64,000 nucleotides of DNA from Symbiodinium natans (GCA_905221605.1 CAJNDS010001502.1:642501-706500), one strand, 5' to 3'. Shown: positions 1 to 11,822, numbered from the stretch's first letter. Notes: generated by a model from the letters alone, not told the origin. Made by a program: numbers and translations.

Positions 1-917
1 ATAGAGCTACCACCATGCTGGCGCAATTTCTCATCCTTGCAAGCCTAAGCGTGAAGCCTAAACCCCACACCTCGAAGCCCTAAGCCCCGAAATCTACTGA
101 TGTCCACACGGGAAAAGCGGAAGCTTCGCTCTTCGTCAAAGTTAGTGAGATAGTGCTTGACGGCTAGGGCGGCTAGGAGCGGTATCCTGGTCATGTTTGC
201 AAGCTACATCAAGCTATCCAAAGTCCAGATCTGGTCTACCTGGAACTCGTGCGACAGCTCGTAGCAACATCTTTGGCATCTTGTGCCCCTGATGCCCTCA
301 GTGCCTTACAGCCGTCAGTCTACCTGTGGCCTATGTGCTTATGCATCTGGGCGACAGTGCTGTCATGAAACCTCGTGGTTTGGCGAGCACACATCGCCCC
401 AGCTGCTCTGGTTTGATCCAAAGCCCATAGTCTGAGAAACCCCATCCCAAAGACCTCTAGAACATCCTAAAACTATCTTCAAAGTCTGAAAGCAGAAGCC
501 TCAGAAGCCTTCCCAAAAAGGTTTTCAGTACTTACCAGGAGTCACCGCTGCACGGCGGCGGGGTCATCGGGGCCGGGCCCTCCAGTGGCTTTGGCGTTGG
601 AGGCTGTCGGGCTCGTGCATGTGGTGTGTCAGCAAGGGACGAAGTGGTTAGTTGTCCAGTACCTAGGGGTTTTTAAGGTTAACCTTTGGATTATAAGGGG
701 AATATATTACCCCAAAAAGGTTAAAGGTTACCTACTCTACTACTAAATAAGGGTGCTTGTGGTGTGGGGTCTCAGGAGCGGAGGCAACAAGGACTTGAAA
801 CTCCTCCCGGATTCACCCCAAACCATTGAGCTATAGCTCGAGCTGACCGAACTTTTTCCCCCAGTTCACGCCGCGAACGATCACCATACTGCTAGTTTCT
901 ACACTAGTTACCCCAAC
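1..917. other. Left-edge non-coding stretch
   Basis: No convincing coding segment is visible. It holds short degenerate heptamer-like pieces and, around 660-760, an AT-rich patch of GGTTAA/TTAACC-type words. A 15-base word at about 728-742 (GGTTACCTACTCTAC) recurs near 12470, so a small dispersed repeat is likely here. Confidence 0.4.
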
Positions 918-978
918 AAACCCTAAACCCTAAACCCCAAACCCTAAACCCTAAACCCTAAACCCTAAACCCTAAACC
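918..978. repeat. Interstitial CCCTAAA array
   Basis: About eight tandem CCCTAAA units, with minor AACCCCAA variants, lie between unique sequences. The heptamer is the plant-type telomere repeat also used by dinoflagellates. An internal position with unique flanks on both sides means it is not a chromosome end. Confidence 0.9.
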
Positions 979-1149
979 CAACTTAGAAGGCGGCAGATCC
1001 CCCCCTCAGCCCCTCAAATGCAAAGTAGCCTCGAGGTCCACAGGCTCGGGCGGCGTCGTTGGTGCAGCCAGGCTGGTGAAGAGCCCTCCGAGCGGCACGG
1101 ACCAGCTGGTCGTCTTGATGTCGGACCCCTGGGTGATTCTGTTCCGGCG

Positions 1150-1216
1150 GTTTAGGGTTTAGGGTTTAGGGTTTAGTTTAGGGTTTAGGGTTTAGGGATT
1201 AGGGTTTAGGGTTTCG
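1150..1216. repeat. Interstitial TTTAGGG array
   Basis: TTTAGGG units with one deletion variant (TTTAGTTTAGGG), in opposite orientation to the 918-978 array only 170 bp away. The two form a divergent pair. Confidence 0.9.
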
Positions 1217-1517
1217 GGTTGTTCGGCTATAGACCCCGAATCTGTGCATACAAGGGCCCTTCACGCGCCGCCTAAAACAAAGCTAGGAGACATAAGTATG
1301 CAACTGCGTGTTTTGTCTTCCTTCGTGTTGTTCGGCAGGAGTTTTGTGGTGCAAACAAGCTCATATGAACGAGTCTCTACTTCCGGGACTTACGAAGGCT
1401 TTGCTCACGTTCACTTCACGCTACAGCTTGCATAGCGAGGGACAACATTCCATTCCATTCGATCTGTGATCCTGTCGTTTTCTGCGAATGCTTTAGGGAA
1501 GGTTTTAGAGAAGGAGA

Positions 1518-1546
1518 TGAGAGAGAGAGAGAGGGAGAGCGAGAGA

Positions 1547-1579
<33 letters not shown>
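1518..1579. repeat. GA-rich microsatellite
   Basis: Imperfect (GA)n with GGGA and CAGA interruptions. It yields low-complexity Arg/Glu or Ser/Leu reading frames on both strands that should not be read as genes. Confidence 0.9.
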
Positions 1580-1654
1580 GATGTGACGGTTCCATGCGAC
1601 GTATACATGTTGGACATCCAGGATGTGGCAGCCACGGTAGGGAACCGATTCGCA

Positions 1655-2045
1655 CACTGGAAAGAGCTCCACCCGGCGGATTTGCGCACAGGTGCATTTG
1701 CACACTGGACGGCGGATTCGCGCACGTGGGCTTCGTGCGCTGGCATAGCGGAATCGCGCACGGATCGATTTGCGCACTGGCACATTCGCGCACAGAAGAT
1801 CCGCGCACTGACGCTGCAGATTCACGCACCAGCCGATTTGCGCACTGGCCCGGCGAGATTCTCGCTCGGAGGATTCGCTCACAGAGGATTTGCGCCCTGA
1901 CGCGGCGGATTCCTGCACCAGCCGATTCGCGCACTGGCAAGGCGAGATTCACGACCAGAGGATTCGCGCAGTGAGGATTCGTGCGCTGACGCGACAGATT
2001 CGCGCACAACCCGATTTACGCACTGGCCGAGCACACAGGATTCGA
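1655..2045. repeat. Degenerate GATTCGCGCACTGG minisatellite
   Basis: The core GGCGGATTCGCGCACTGG and variants (GATTTGCGCAC, GATTCACGCACC, GATTCGTGCGC) recur about 15-18 times with irregular spacing of about 18-30 bp. Three plus frames and two or three minus frames stay open across it because of the biased composition; none shows independent protein character. Confidence 0.7.
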
Positions 2046-2286
2046 AGACGAATTGGCGTGCCAGTTCTCTAAAATGAAAGTATGTGGAACCCCTCGAGTA
2101 TACCCCACAGGGATACTTTACGGGATGTTCTGAGCGTGGGCACTCCAGGATCTCCAGGTATGCCCAGCATGGCTCTCTGATTGGGCGTCGGCGGGATTCC
2201 ATGCTGATGTGGGGGGGCAGGAGACCCGGTGAACCGGGTGAGGAGCGCAGGAGACACTTGGGGGCAAGGAGAGCAGTTGAGTCAAA

Positions 2287-2365
2287 ATCTGGACCCCTAA
2301 AATAGACCCCGAAATAGTAGGATTCCCTCATATATAAGAAGGACCCAAAGAAGGTACCCTTTTAC
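2287..2365. repeat. Dispersed element of the AGGATTCCCT/GGACCC family
   Basis: Contains AATAGACCCCGAAATAGTAG, then GATTCCCT and AAGGACCCA. Closely similar text occurs at about 18450-18525, and looser or inverted relatives occur at 41630, 44700, 53000, 53520 and 62520. No coding content. This appears to be a short non-autonomous dispersed repeat. Confidence 0.6.
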
Positions 2366-2604
2366 ATCCAGGCCTCTGAAGCTGACACACAGGCGCGAAG
2401 CACAAACCCAGCACTCGTGGCTAGGGAACTACCCGCGCAGTGTCGGAAACCCCCACATGTGTGCTAGTGAGTGGAAGGGAAGACCCCCAAGGCGCCTCGC
2501 CAAACTGGAAGAAGCGAAGGCCGGCTCGAGAATTCGCCACCGTCCAGCCACGCTGAATCGGAATTTGATTCTGCCACGAGGAGGCGTTTAATTTAAAAGC
2601 AGAG

Positions 2605-2662
2605 GTTTAGGGGTTTAGGGGTTTAGGGTCTTAAGGTTTTAAGGTTTTGGGGTTTTAGGGCT
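2605..2662. repeat. Degenerate heptamer tract
   Basis: GTTTAGGG units drifting into GGTTTT and TTAAGG variants. It is followed at 2730-2780 by a short (CGAAGCCA)n octamer tract. Confidence 0.7.
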
Positions 2663-2923
2663 TTGGCGTTTTGACTCTCGCGCTCGCTGAAGCAGGCCAG
2701 GATTCTGTTCGGGTGTTAGGGTTGAAGGAACACGAAGCCACGAAGCCACGAAGCCACGAAGCCACGAAGAAGCCACGAAGCAGACAAGGGTTCTGGGGGT
2801 GTGTTAGGGACGTGGGATTAGTTCGGGTCAGGTCGATCCCAAGCATGTTCTAGAAGCTCTGACATGATAGCGATTAAGCTGAGTTTTCATTGGATGGCAG
2901 CTACAAAAACCTCCTGCATCAAA

Positions 2924-3356
2924 TCACCCGACTCTCAATACCGTGTCCTGAAGAGCTGCTGTTGCGTACTTCTCCACCTCACCCCAGTCCTTCAAGCAGG
3001 CTAAATCCACCATAGTCAGTAGTGCTGGCTGCATTGGCTGCAAACTGGCATGATGCACACCCCCCTGGCAATGACTCTGGTGACGAAACCTTAAGTTGCA
3101 GGCTGGCAGCTGCATTGATCTTCTCCACGCCTACATGCCAGGGGCATATATGCTTGAGCTGAGACACAATGACCTGCCACGCCTTCAACACTACCCCAAC
3201 CTTCAGAGCACATGGCAAGCCGAGCACTCAAGACCAAATCCTTGATTCCAAGTGGCTGTTCTTGAAGTCCTGCCACGCCTTTTGCAGGTCTGGCGTCTGA
3301 TCCAGTACTGCGACGAAAGCTTGGACAACATCCGTGCTCCTGACGAGGGGAAGCTC
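2924..3356 (-). CDS. Unassigned multi-exon coding region
   Basis: Three protein-like blocks lie on the minus strand in different frames, as expected for spliced exons. The first is 3356-3228 (about 42 residues, with VVQAFVAVLDQTPDLQKAWQ). The second is about 3203-3080 (VLKAWQVIVSQLKHICPW, then GVEKINAAASLQLK). The third is about 3030-2924 (VDLACLKDWGEVEKYATAAL, reaching a stop). The composition is helical and amphipathic with a recurring KAWQ word. I do not recognise the family. The case rests only on protein-like composition, so boundaries and gene status are uncertain. Confidence 0.35.
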
Positions 3357-3773
3357 TCTCCAATGGCAAGCCATGCGATGGCACGGATGTCATGAAATGA
3401 CCAGCTCCATCGGCTCCATCGTTTCACGCATCTCGTGCTTACAGAGAGACTCCTCTCAAAAGAGAGGTCAAAAAGATGACAATGAACAACCCCCGGATGT
3501 CAAAGGCAAGGGGCGCCAGCACACTGCCATCGTGGGCCACCCTAGGCCGGCAGTCAGATGCGGCTGATGGGACTGTGAAAAAGGCATCGTGTTCTTGAAA
3601 TGTAGTAACCCCGTTGCAATCACAAACTCTACAGCCGGGCGAGTTCAGCTGCTGAGACCGCAAGATGGTTTCTTCTCGTCGCCACCCCTTTTTCCAGAAA
3701 TGCTCCTCATGCGACACGACATGCAGCATACTGTGTTATAAGAACCTGCGTGTCTACTAGTCTCCTCATTAAC

Positions 3774-4194
3774 TCACAGGACGTACATCGCTGGGCCCGA
3801 TATGTGTGCTGAATCTCTTCCGTGTTGAGCTTGGCCGAAGTCGACCGGGCTGGATGTATCGTGCCGGGGAAGGGCTCTTCGCGTCGCGTCGGTGAAGCCC
3901 GGCTTCGGGCCCTTCGCCATGCCACTGACGTGCTGCATGACTTTCGTTTGATCCAAGCACTTGTGGACATCATCGAACTTCTGCGACTGCCCATGCGTCT
4001 TCTGCTGAAGTTCGTTTGCCCTGCCCATCCCTTCTGTTCATGGCTCGAGAGGGCTCACCTACGTCTTGAAGGATATCACCTAAGTCTTGGGGGTCCAGCC
4101 TAGGAATGTCCAAAGGTTTAAAAGAGCACGTCAGCCCGAAGAAAAAGGAACACTTGGCACTCCGGGGTCCTACTCCCTCAAAGGCCTCAGGCAT
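3774..4194 (-). CDS. Unassigned candidate exons
   Basis: Two overlapping minus-strand open stretches in different frames look coding: 4125-4030 (IPRLDPQDLGDILQDVGEPS) and 4028-3774 (KFDDVHKCLDQTKVMQHVSG, then MAKGPKPGFTDATRR). The shift of frame between them would need an intron. No family recognised. The plus strand is also partly open, so this is weak. Confidence 0.25.
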
Positions 4195-4311
4195 GCAGCA
4201 GGCTTAGACTAGGGTTCAGGGCTGAAGGCTCATGGGGCGGTGCAGTTGCTGGACCTCTGCTCTTTGCAGCCTGGTTGCGCCAGCTGCCTGGGAGGCATGC
4301 GTATTTAACAG

Positions 4312-4495
4312 GGTTTAGGGTTTAGGGTTTAGGGTTTAGGGTTTAGGGTTTAGGGTTTAGGGTTTAGGGTTTGGGGTTTGGGGTTTGGGGTTTGGGGTTT
4401 GGGTTTAGGGTTTAGGGTTTAGGGTTTAGGGTTTAGGGTTTAGGGTTTAGGGTTTAGGGTTTGGGTTTGGGGTTTAGGGTTTAGGGTTTAGGGCT
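4312..4495. repeat. Interstitial TTTAGGG array
   Basis: About 25 heptamers. An internal block of TTTGGGG variants (about 4369-4405) sits between perfect TTTAGGG blocks, showing that the array has mutated and locally re-amplified. Confidence 0.95.
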
Positions 4496-5512
4496 TAGGG
4501 GGCCACTTAAGAGTTGTCAGTTGATTTGTCGCTTAGCATGTCAGAGCTCTCGCATCACTTCGGCGTTGGACGGATCGGACTGAGAGATAACCTTTGCATC
4601 ATGCCAAACCCGGGCGCACTTGCGCGACCTTTCTCGCTCCCTTCGCCAGAGTCTCCAGCAAGCAAGGTCGCTTCAGCAACAACAAGAATCTTGCCCGGCA
4701 AGCAGCTTCACTGTCTTCAATCCCAAGCCCGCGCCTGCTAGACTGCGACTTGGCCAATGACTGTCTACTCCAGCCTCACACAAGCCTCTCAACCCCAATC
4801 CGAGGTTTTTGAGTCGAAGAGGTGCGACTTATTTTCGACAGGATTCAACAGGACCCCCTCCATGCACAAACTCTGGCAAGCAAACATATAGAGCTCGTTT
4901 TTTACTTAAAAAGGCTGCTGCGGCGGTGTCTCGCTTCACGCCAAGCAGCGCCCCCCGAAGTTACGACGATCCATGAAAACCAACGGCACATGATGCTGCA
5001 AACATGTCTGTTGCGTGCGTGCATGACCACCGACTAAGCAGTCTGACAGCAAAAGCTTCGAAGTCTGGTGCAACAATGACACGCCGGTTCAGGCAAAGCG
5101 CTGAAAGAGAAGCAGTCTGGCAGACTGCTCTTGGACGCAGCTCTGCGCCTGAAACAGATACAAGGTCTTGCAGAAACTTGGGCCGCACCATGCATGGCCA
5201 CATAACGCACATGTCACGCAGAGCAACTATTGTGGCAGCCACGCAAACTAGGTCTTGGCTTAGAACTTCTGAGGGAGTCGGGGGCACTTCGGGTCCTGCG
5301 TGGCATATGTCCTCCATTCCTGCGCCTCAGACCCAAGGCGTAGCGCAAAGGCCGTGAAATTGCTGATTGTTGCTTCGGCTTTACTGAGGTAAAGTTGGAG
5401 GCCACGCCTAATCAGGGCAACTCCCACTGAAAAAACAAAACAAGAATTCTCGGGTTCAAGGTTTAGGGTTCAGCCGAGCCTGAAGGGGACCCCGCCTCTC
5501 TCTCTCTCTCTC

Positions 5513-5690
5513 TCCATAATTTGATGATGCCCCAAACTCTTCAAGATCACAGGGTGCTCCAGCACTCGCCAGCATAATTGGCAGCTCAGCGTCTGCATGG
5601 AAGATGGTCCGCACTTCACCCGTGTCGTCCTGCACGCGCAACACCTTTACCATAGCTTCGGCATCATACCAACCTCGAGGCTGCTCCGTG
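5513..5690 (-). CDS. Unassigned candidate exon
   Basis: A continuous minus-strand stretch of about 59 residues has clear protein character (PRGWYDAEAMVKVLRVQDDT, then GEVRTIFHADAELPIMLASA, then CDLEEFG). It runs into a short CT/GA tract at 5500-5514 where it must end, so the donor is probably close to 5515. The only methionine upstream that stays open lies in low-complexity sequence, so this is an internal exon rather than a complete gene. No family recognised. Confidence 0.4.
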
Positions 5691-6324
5691 CTCATATGCC
5701 TCAAAACAACTACTACATTACTACACAACAGAGGGGGAAAAAATGCTTCCCCCGCAAAGGGCAACAATAAATAATCCTCTCCCCCCTGTATTAAACCCCC
5801 CCTCCCCCCTCATATTAAAAACCCCCAATATACTATAATAAATGTGTTTCTCCATCTTTGGTACCCGCAACTCTCCCTACAAAACTCCCAAGAAGGATGT
5901 CGGCGCGCCTGGATGCTCAGCACTTGGCTGTTGTATTGGCCCAGGTTCAAAAGGTGCTGCAAGCCTTTCCTCGGAAGGCCAATCTGGGGGGTTTCCGAAA
6001 ACAGGGGGTCAACAGTGCCTGCAATGTCGGATCTACACTTCACTCCCCTGATTTTGTTTTTCTCCCGAGGCTTCAAGGGCGCGGTAGGTTGACTCTCGGC
6101 CGCTCTTCTGCGCAGTAAAACTCCGTGAACCAACTAAAAGGTTTCAAACGCCAAAGACAGACCGTGGTCCTACCATGGCGGGCGACATGGGACAGCCAAG
6201 GAGGATGCCCTGCGCGTCTGCTCTTGTTCATTCATTCCTCATGCGCAACAAGACCTACAAGGTTAATACGAATATTAGGTCAAAAAATGAAATTACTAAT
6301 GTGAAGACGATGACGAAAATTGTT

Positions 6325-6690
6325 AGGTTAGTATTGTTCGTATTGTTAGTATTGTTAGTATTGTTAGTATTGTTAGTATTGTCAGTATTGTTAGTATTGT
6401 TAGTGTTGTTAGTGTTGTTAGTATTGCTAGTATGGCTAGTATTGCTAGTAATTGTTAGTATTGTTAGTACTGTTAGTATTGTTAGGATTGTTAGTATTGT
6501 TAGTATTGTTAGTATTGTTAGTATTGTTAGTATTGTTAGTATTATTAGTATTGTTAGTATTGTTAGTGTTGTTAGTATTGTTAGTATTGTTAGTACTGTT
6601 AGTACTGTTAGTATTGTTAGTATTGTTAGTACTGTTAGTATTGTTAGTATTGTTAGTATTGTTAGTATTGTTAGTATTGTTGGTACCATT
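6325..6690. repeat. 9-bp satellite (TTAGTATTG)n
   Basis: Roughly 40 tandem copies of the nonamer ATTGTTAGT with point variants (TACTGTTAG, TGTTGTTAG). The 9-bp period keeps all three frames open on both strands, giving spurious Leu/Val/Ile-rich frames. Confidence 0.95.
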
Positions 6691-6984
6691 ACTATTCTTA
6701 GCATGATTAGTATTGCTAGCATTGCTAGTATTATTTCATATTCATACTATTCTTAGTTTTATCAGTATTATGAGTATTGCTAATCTTATTAGCACTTTTT
6801 GGGTTTTTAAGATGATTCTACTGTAGTTGTATTACAAACTGATCATATATTCATATTCTCAGCATCATTAGAAGTTTTAGAATGATTTGCATATTCAAAT
6901 TAAAATGTGACTCAAATGATTCGTATTATTCATGCTAGTGGTATTGATATTAACATTATTAGAAGTACTGATGATACTAAATCA

Positions 6985-7260
6985 TACAATTTCTACTGGT
7001 CATACAAATCATACTAATCATACTACTACTGATACTAATAATACTAATAATACTAATAATAGGAATAATACTAATAATACTAATAATACTAATAATACTA
7101 ATAATACTAATAATACTAATCATACTAATCATACTCATAATACTAATAATACTAATAATACTAATAATTCTAACAATACTAATAACACTAATAATACTAA
7201 TAATACTAATAATACGAATAATGCTAATAATGCAATAATCCTAATAAACTAATAATACGA
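6985..7260. repeat. 9-bp satellite (ACTAATAAT)n
   Basis: Tandem ACTAATAAT nonamers, about 25-30 copies with ATC and GAATAAT variants, decaying into AT-rich sequence by about 7500. The reverse complement of the unit (ATTATTAGT) differs by one base from the left array unit (ATTGTTAGT). The two arrays are therefore near-complementary in inverted orientation around a spacer of about 300 bp. Confidence 0.95.
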
Positions 7261-7654
7261 ATATACGAATAATACGAATAATACTTATACTACTAATACT
7301 AATACTACCAACGATACTCATACTTATTATACTAATTCTATTAATTATACTAATTATACGAATTATATTAGTTATACTAATTATACTAATTATTCTCATT
7401 CTACTAGTTATACTAGTGATGCTAGCAATTTAATGATACTCTACTAGTAATACTAGTGATACTAGCAATACTAATGATACTAATAAGGACATAAAGAATA
7501 ACAAGAAGATTATGAATCTTAATAGTGTTAGTAAATAAGCTTAAAGATATTTTTAAATATTAACAGTTCTAAAAATATTAATAGTATCAATAATATTTGC
7601 AATATTCACAAAATTTATAATATGAATAGCATTGACAACATGAACTATTTGCAT

Positions 7655-7692
7655 TACATATATATATATATGTGTGTGTGTGTGTGCGTGTG
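7655..7692. repeat. (TA)n(TG)n microsatellite
   Basis: TATATATATATATATG then TGTGTGTGTGTGTGCGTG. Alternating purine-pyrimidine sequence of Z-DNA-prone type. Confidence 0.9.
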
Positions 7693-7699
7693 TATCATG

Positions 7700-8960
7700 T
7701 ACTTAATTTGAACAATATGCATAAAATGAACAACATTATTAATCTTCAGAAAAGTATAATCACATCAATATTCTTCCTTTACCCATACAGGAGTCGCAAA
7801 GGAGTGCATCGACAGCGCTAGGCATCCCCCCAGGGTCAGCACCTTACTGTTCTTGCTGCAGAGATTGCTTGGAGCTTTTGCTCCTGCAGGGTGGATCTCC
7901 AACTAACCTGCCGGTTTAATTGAAGATGTCGGTCGGTTCGGGCTGCCCTTCCTCTCTCCCCCTCTTGCAGAAAACGGATCCACCCGCTGCTCTATGAAGT
8001 TACAAGTCCTTGCAGCTCTGGTGCCCGCAGAAGCGGCCCACCCTTGCGGCCCACCCTTACAGGCCAGCTTGCAGAACCACGGCTCTGGGGTTGAGGGCTT
8101 AGGGGTTGGGGTTTAGGGTTTAGGGTTCAGGGTGTAGTTGTAAGGCGCGGTCTTGGTTCAAGGCATACAGCAACAACATTGCAAGTTCAGCCTCTTCTTC
8201 GTGCAGAAAAAAGCCGAGCACAGCTGAGCAAATTCATATCGGCGAATTGCAAAAACAGAAACAAGCGATGCGGCGTCTTCATGGACCGCCAACTCTCAAC
8301 GGTCAAGCTGGGCCGGATGTCGACCCTTCTAAATCCTTGACGTGGAAGGTTGGGACAACAAAGAGCTTTGTACAACATTGGGTGGTTTGAGGGTGTTTTA
8401 GGGTTTAGGGTTTAGGGCTGAAGCCCCAAACATCACGAGCTCTTAGGTCCACATTGCTCGAACGCCAGCACTCAGGGCAACGACGGCAGCCATTGAGGCA
8501 AACCTTGCTGAGATGCAAGGTTTTGGGCTCATGCCGCCATGTCAATACTGTATGCCGCAGTAGTATTGCGAAGAATTGATGCGAAGAATTGATGCTGAGA
8601 ATTGATGCTGAGAATTGATGCTGGTCTTGCTCTGGTCTTGTAAGCTACCCAGCAAGGTCTGATGCTGCCGCGAAGTGCAAGGGCTCAAGCGGTCCAGTAC
8701 TGGTCTTGGAGGTGAACTTTAAGGGCGCTCTGGGAGTAGTGCCTCACGCTTCGCATCGCAGTTAACTAAGTGGGGCCAAGGCACCTCCAGCCGGCCTGGC
8801 CCGGCTCCTCCGGTGTTTTAGCACTGTCCTGTGCAACAGGCACTGTCAGGGTTCGGGAGCCTGCGCCTCCTGGAAAGCGCCGTAAGCAAGTAAGTGTGTA
8901 AGAGTGCATATGTGTGTGTCATGAATGGAAACCCATGTAATTGAAGCCATGATGGATGAC
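7700..8960. other. Intergenic stretch without recognised genes
   Basis: Unique sequence with short heptamer fragments at 8100-8130 and 8393-8418 and a three-copy GAATTGATGCTGA tract near 8570-8625. No coding segment above about 60 residues looks protein-like. Confidence 0.5.
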
Positions 8961-8963
8961 TGA

Positions 8964-9008
8964 ACCCCTAAACCCTAAACCCTAAACCCTAAACCCTAAA
9001 CCCTAAAC
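8964..9008. repeat. Interstitial CCCTAAA array
   Basis: Six to seven CCCTAAA units, the last one CTCTGAA. Confidence 0.9.
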
Positions 9009-9158
9009 TCTGAACAAGGGTGGCTTACGGCTTTTGGCCCCTTTTCGCCTTTGCCGCGTCTGTGCCGGGGTGCCCGTCAGGCATGGTAAGGCCTTTCAAG
9101 CCGGTGAGCAGGCGGAATAGAAACTGCCACCCCCTGGACCATCTGCCTAGGAGTACTA

Positions 9159-9160
9159 GC

Positions 9161-9256
<96 letters not shown>

Positions 9257-9316
9257 TAGTAGTAGTAGTAGTAGCAGTTGGAGTAGGAGTAGGAGTAGGA
9301 GTAGGAGTAGGAGTAG

Positions 9317-9395
<79 letters not shown>

Positions 9396-9417
9396 CGTGG
9401 TGGTGGTGGTGGTGGTG

Positions 9418-9496
<79 letters not shown>
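9159..9496. repeat. Compound (TAG)n-(GGAGTA)n-(TGG)n array
   Basis: A 330-bp trinucleotide array: (TAG)n, then a (GGAGTA) block at 9278-9320, (TAG)n again, (GGT)n at 9398-9427, then (TAG)n. It produces polymeric Val, Leu, Thr or Tyr reading frames on both strands that are artefacts. A T-run follows at 9541-9553. Confidence 0.95.
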
Positions 9497-9664
9497 GTTT
9501 GCCCCCCCTGGTGCGACAGACAAAACACACTTTTTTGGGTTTTTTTTTTTTTTCAAAAACGCGCGTTTCGCTTGGGTTTTTGACAGTGACTTTTGAAAAT
9601 GTGCTCAACCGCACTATAAAAGTGTCGTTTTCAAAGGTTTTTTTTTAAACAATTGCGTCTTCGA

Positions 9665-10260
9665 CGACAAAAAGCTGTAAATACCAGCATTCGCGCTCGA
9701 TATGTTTTAGAAATTTCAGGTTTTTTGCGTCTCCAAAAAACACTTATTTTCAGCCTCGATTTTGCCGATCGCGTTTGTGTTCTTTTTTGTCTTCTGCGGC
9801 CGGAGATGCTGTAAATACCAGCATATCTGCTGTTACAGTCCCCGAGAATGCTATAAATTCCAGCATTTTCGTGCTTGATGAAGCGGGCAGGCGCACCATG
9901 CCGAGCAAATTTACTGCGCGACGCATCCTCTCTTTTGCGGGGTGGGGTGGGGGGGTGGTGGGGCGGGTGGGGGGGGGGGGGTAGTTGCGTTTGCTGCCCG
10001 CGCGTGCGAAAGGTCACAGCATCCATGTCCGCGCCATCATACTGTCCGCGTCATCAGTGCGTGCGAACGGCCACAGCATCTATGTCCGCACCATGATAAC
10101 GTCCGTTTTACCAGTGCGTGCAAACTTTCCAGAGCATCCATGTCCGCACCATTGGAACCAGCATATCTGCTGTCACATTCGCTGAAAATGCTGGAAATTC
10201 CAGCATTTTCGCGCTCGATGAAGATTGCGGGTGGGGTGGAAGGGGGGGGGGGGTAAATAC
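9665..10260. repeat. Cluster of palindromic and tandem short repeats
   Basis: Variants of GCTGTAAATACCAGCAT recur at about 9674, 9810, 9850, 10155 and 10190. The copy at about 10187-10213 is a near-perfect palindrome with 13-bp arms (GAAAATGCTGGAA and its complement) around one base. Between 10000 and 10150 lie three imperfect tandem units of about 55 bp, each with a GTGCGTGCGAA and a CATGTCCGC word. G-rich runs at 9940-9982 and 10235-10253 flank them. No gene is seen. Confidence 0.75.
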
Positions 10261-10497
10261 GTTTCAGATAGGCGAACTTTGTGTGTTACCCGTGCATGCG
10301 AACAGGGTATATAGAGTGTACGGTCTAGGGTATAGAGTTGACAGAAGGGTTCCAGGCGCCTGCTGGGCTTAGAGTTTAGGTCTCAGACCTTCTTCTCAAA
10401 CGACGTGCTGCTGCAACGAACAGCATGACATATTCTTCGGGTTGACGCGTTCATCTTGACGAGTCCAACGGCATCCGCACTGGGGGGGGAGGGGAAT

Positions 10498-10499
10498 TG

Positions 10500-10575
<76 letters not shown>

Positions 10576-10637
10576 AGTGGGAGTAGGAGTAGGAGTAGGA
10601 GTAGGAGTCGGAGTCGGAGTAGGAGTAGGAGTAGGAG
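10498..10637. repeat. Second (TAG)n-(GGAGTA)n array
   Basis: (GTA)n at 10498-10573 followed by (GGAGTA)n with GGAGTC variants at 10576-10636. It has the same two components as the 9159-9496 array, so the two are probably related by local duplication. Confidence 0.95.
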
Positions 10638-10639
10638 CT

Positions 10640-11660
10640 AAACCCCAGCTGTTCGTCACCGGCAAACATCCAACTACAAAAACCGCGGGCCCCATGTGTT
10701 CCATGTGCCCCATAAACCCGACAAGCCCAAGCCCTCAAAACCCAAGCATGTCTTTGGGAGCCTTGGGTTGCACTTTATCCGTTTTAGGTGCTCGGTCACC
10801 AGGAGCACTCAACAACCTAAGCCCCTTGAATTGTAGCGAGCCTTGCGCGGCCAGGCTGGCGAACGGGCAGCCGGCCGCTGCCGCGCGGGCTGCCGCCTCC
10901 GTGCAGGTCTGCGAGGTTGAAAAGTGGTTGAAAGGGCTGGTAGAGCTAAGGGGCGTAAGGGCGACTCTTGCTGCGTGGAAACTGTAATCATGACAGTACC
11001 ACGAGGGTGGTACCAGCCAGGGGCCCGATTGAACACGAACACACACAAAAGTAACCTCAGAGTGACACGATGGCAAAGAGTAGGAGCGCGGACCATGGAA
11101 ATTGCTCTTAGAGATTGCTCCAAGAGGTGCTGGCAGACCCACAGCCGGTATCCCAACTTAGGGAACATGAAACAGGTCCTTGTATGTGTAAGATTGTAAC
11201 ATCCGGAACTGCCCTGAGCTTGTGAGACGCGGCCTCTGCGTGGCTGGCAGCTGGCGCGGACGCTGGTGGTGGCACGGGTTCCGCCTCTGGTCCCAAAACC
11301 CTGGGGCCTAAACCTACCGAATCCTGGAAGAAACCCCCCTCATACGGCATCCAGCCTCAAAGCCCGCTAGCGAGTCCAGCTCCTGAGCGGAAATAGGGGC
11401 GGGACACGGGCCGCCAGGTATTAATTGAGAACTGGCAACTGGCACTCCCAGACATCGCAAGCCGCATGAGACGGCCACGCCGGCCTGGAATATTCGAGTG
11501 TTGAGGAAGAAGGCGTAGTTCGCCTCCTCGACCATACCTTGGTCAGGGGTCGCTTGCGGGATTGAGTGTGGGCTCAGATATTGTGCTATGGACAGGCATG
11601 GCTCTGTGGTGATGCCATGCTCAGGGGCAGTACACACTGTAGCATGCCGTAGTAACCTGG
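10640..11660. other. Stretch without recognised genes
   Basis: Several short open frames on both strands overlap one another, and none has clear protein character. No repeat arrays other than scattered single heptamers. Confidence 0.4.
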
Positions 11661-11667
11661 CTCTATA

Positions 11668-11701
11668 CATATACATATACATATACATGTACATATACAT
11701 G

Positions 11702-11763
<62 letters not shown>

Positions 11764-11822
11764 TATGTATGTATGTATGTATGTAAATATAAATATGAAT
11801 ATGTCTATATATATATATATGC
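11668..11822. repeat. (ATACAT)n / (GTAT)n / (TA)n compound microsatellite
   Basis: ATACAT hexamers at 11668-11764, (TATG)n to about 11783, then AT-rich and (TA)n to 11820. Confidence 0.95.

Noticed and set aside
918-1216. A chromosome end at the left edge
   Set aside because: Arrays are short, in both orientations and flanked by unique sequence on each side.
1244-1435. 63-codon plus frame after the heptamer array
   Set aside because: No conserved features, no supporting context; a chance frame.
6175-6756. 193- and 155-codon frames rich in Val/Ile/Leu
   Set aside because: Generated by the 9-bp satellite, which keeps all frames open.
9077-9648. Long poly-Leu, poly-Thr, poly-Tyr and poly-Val frames on both strands
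   Set aside because: Direct translation of the (TAG)n array in different frames; no unique protein sequence.
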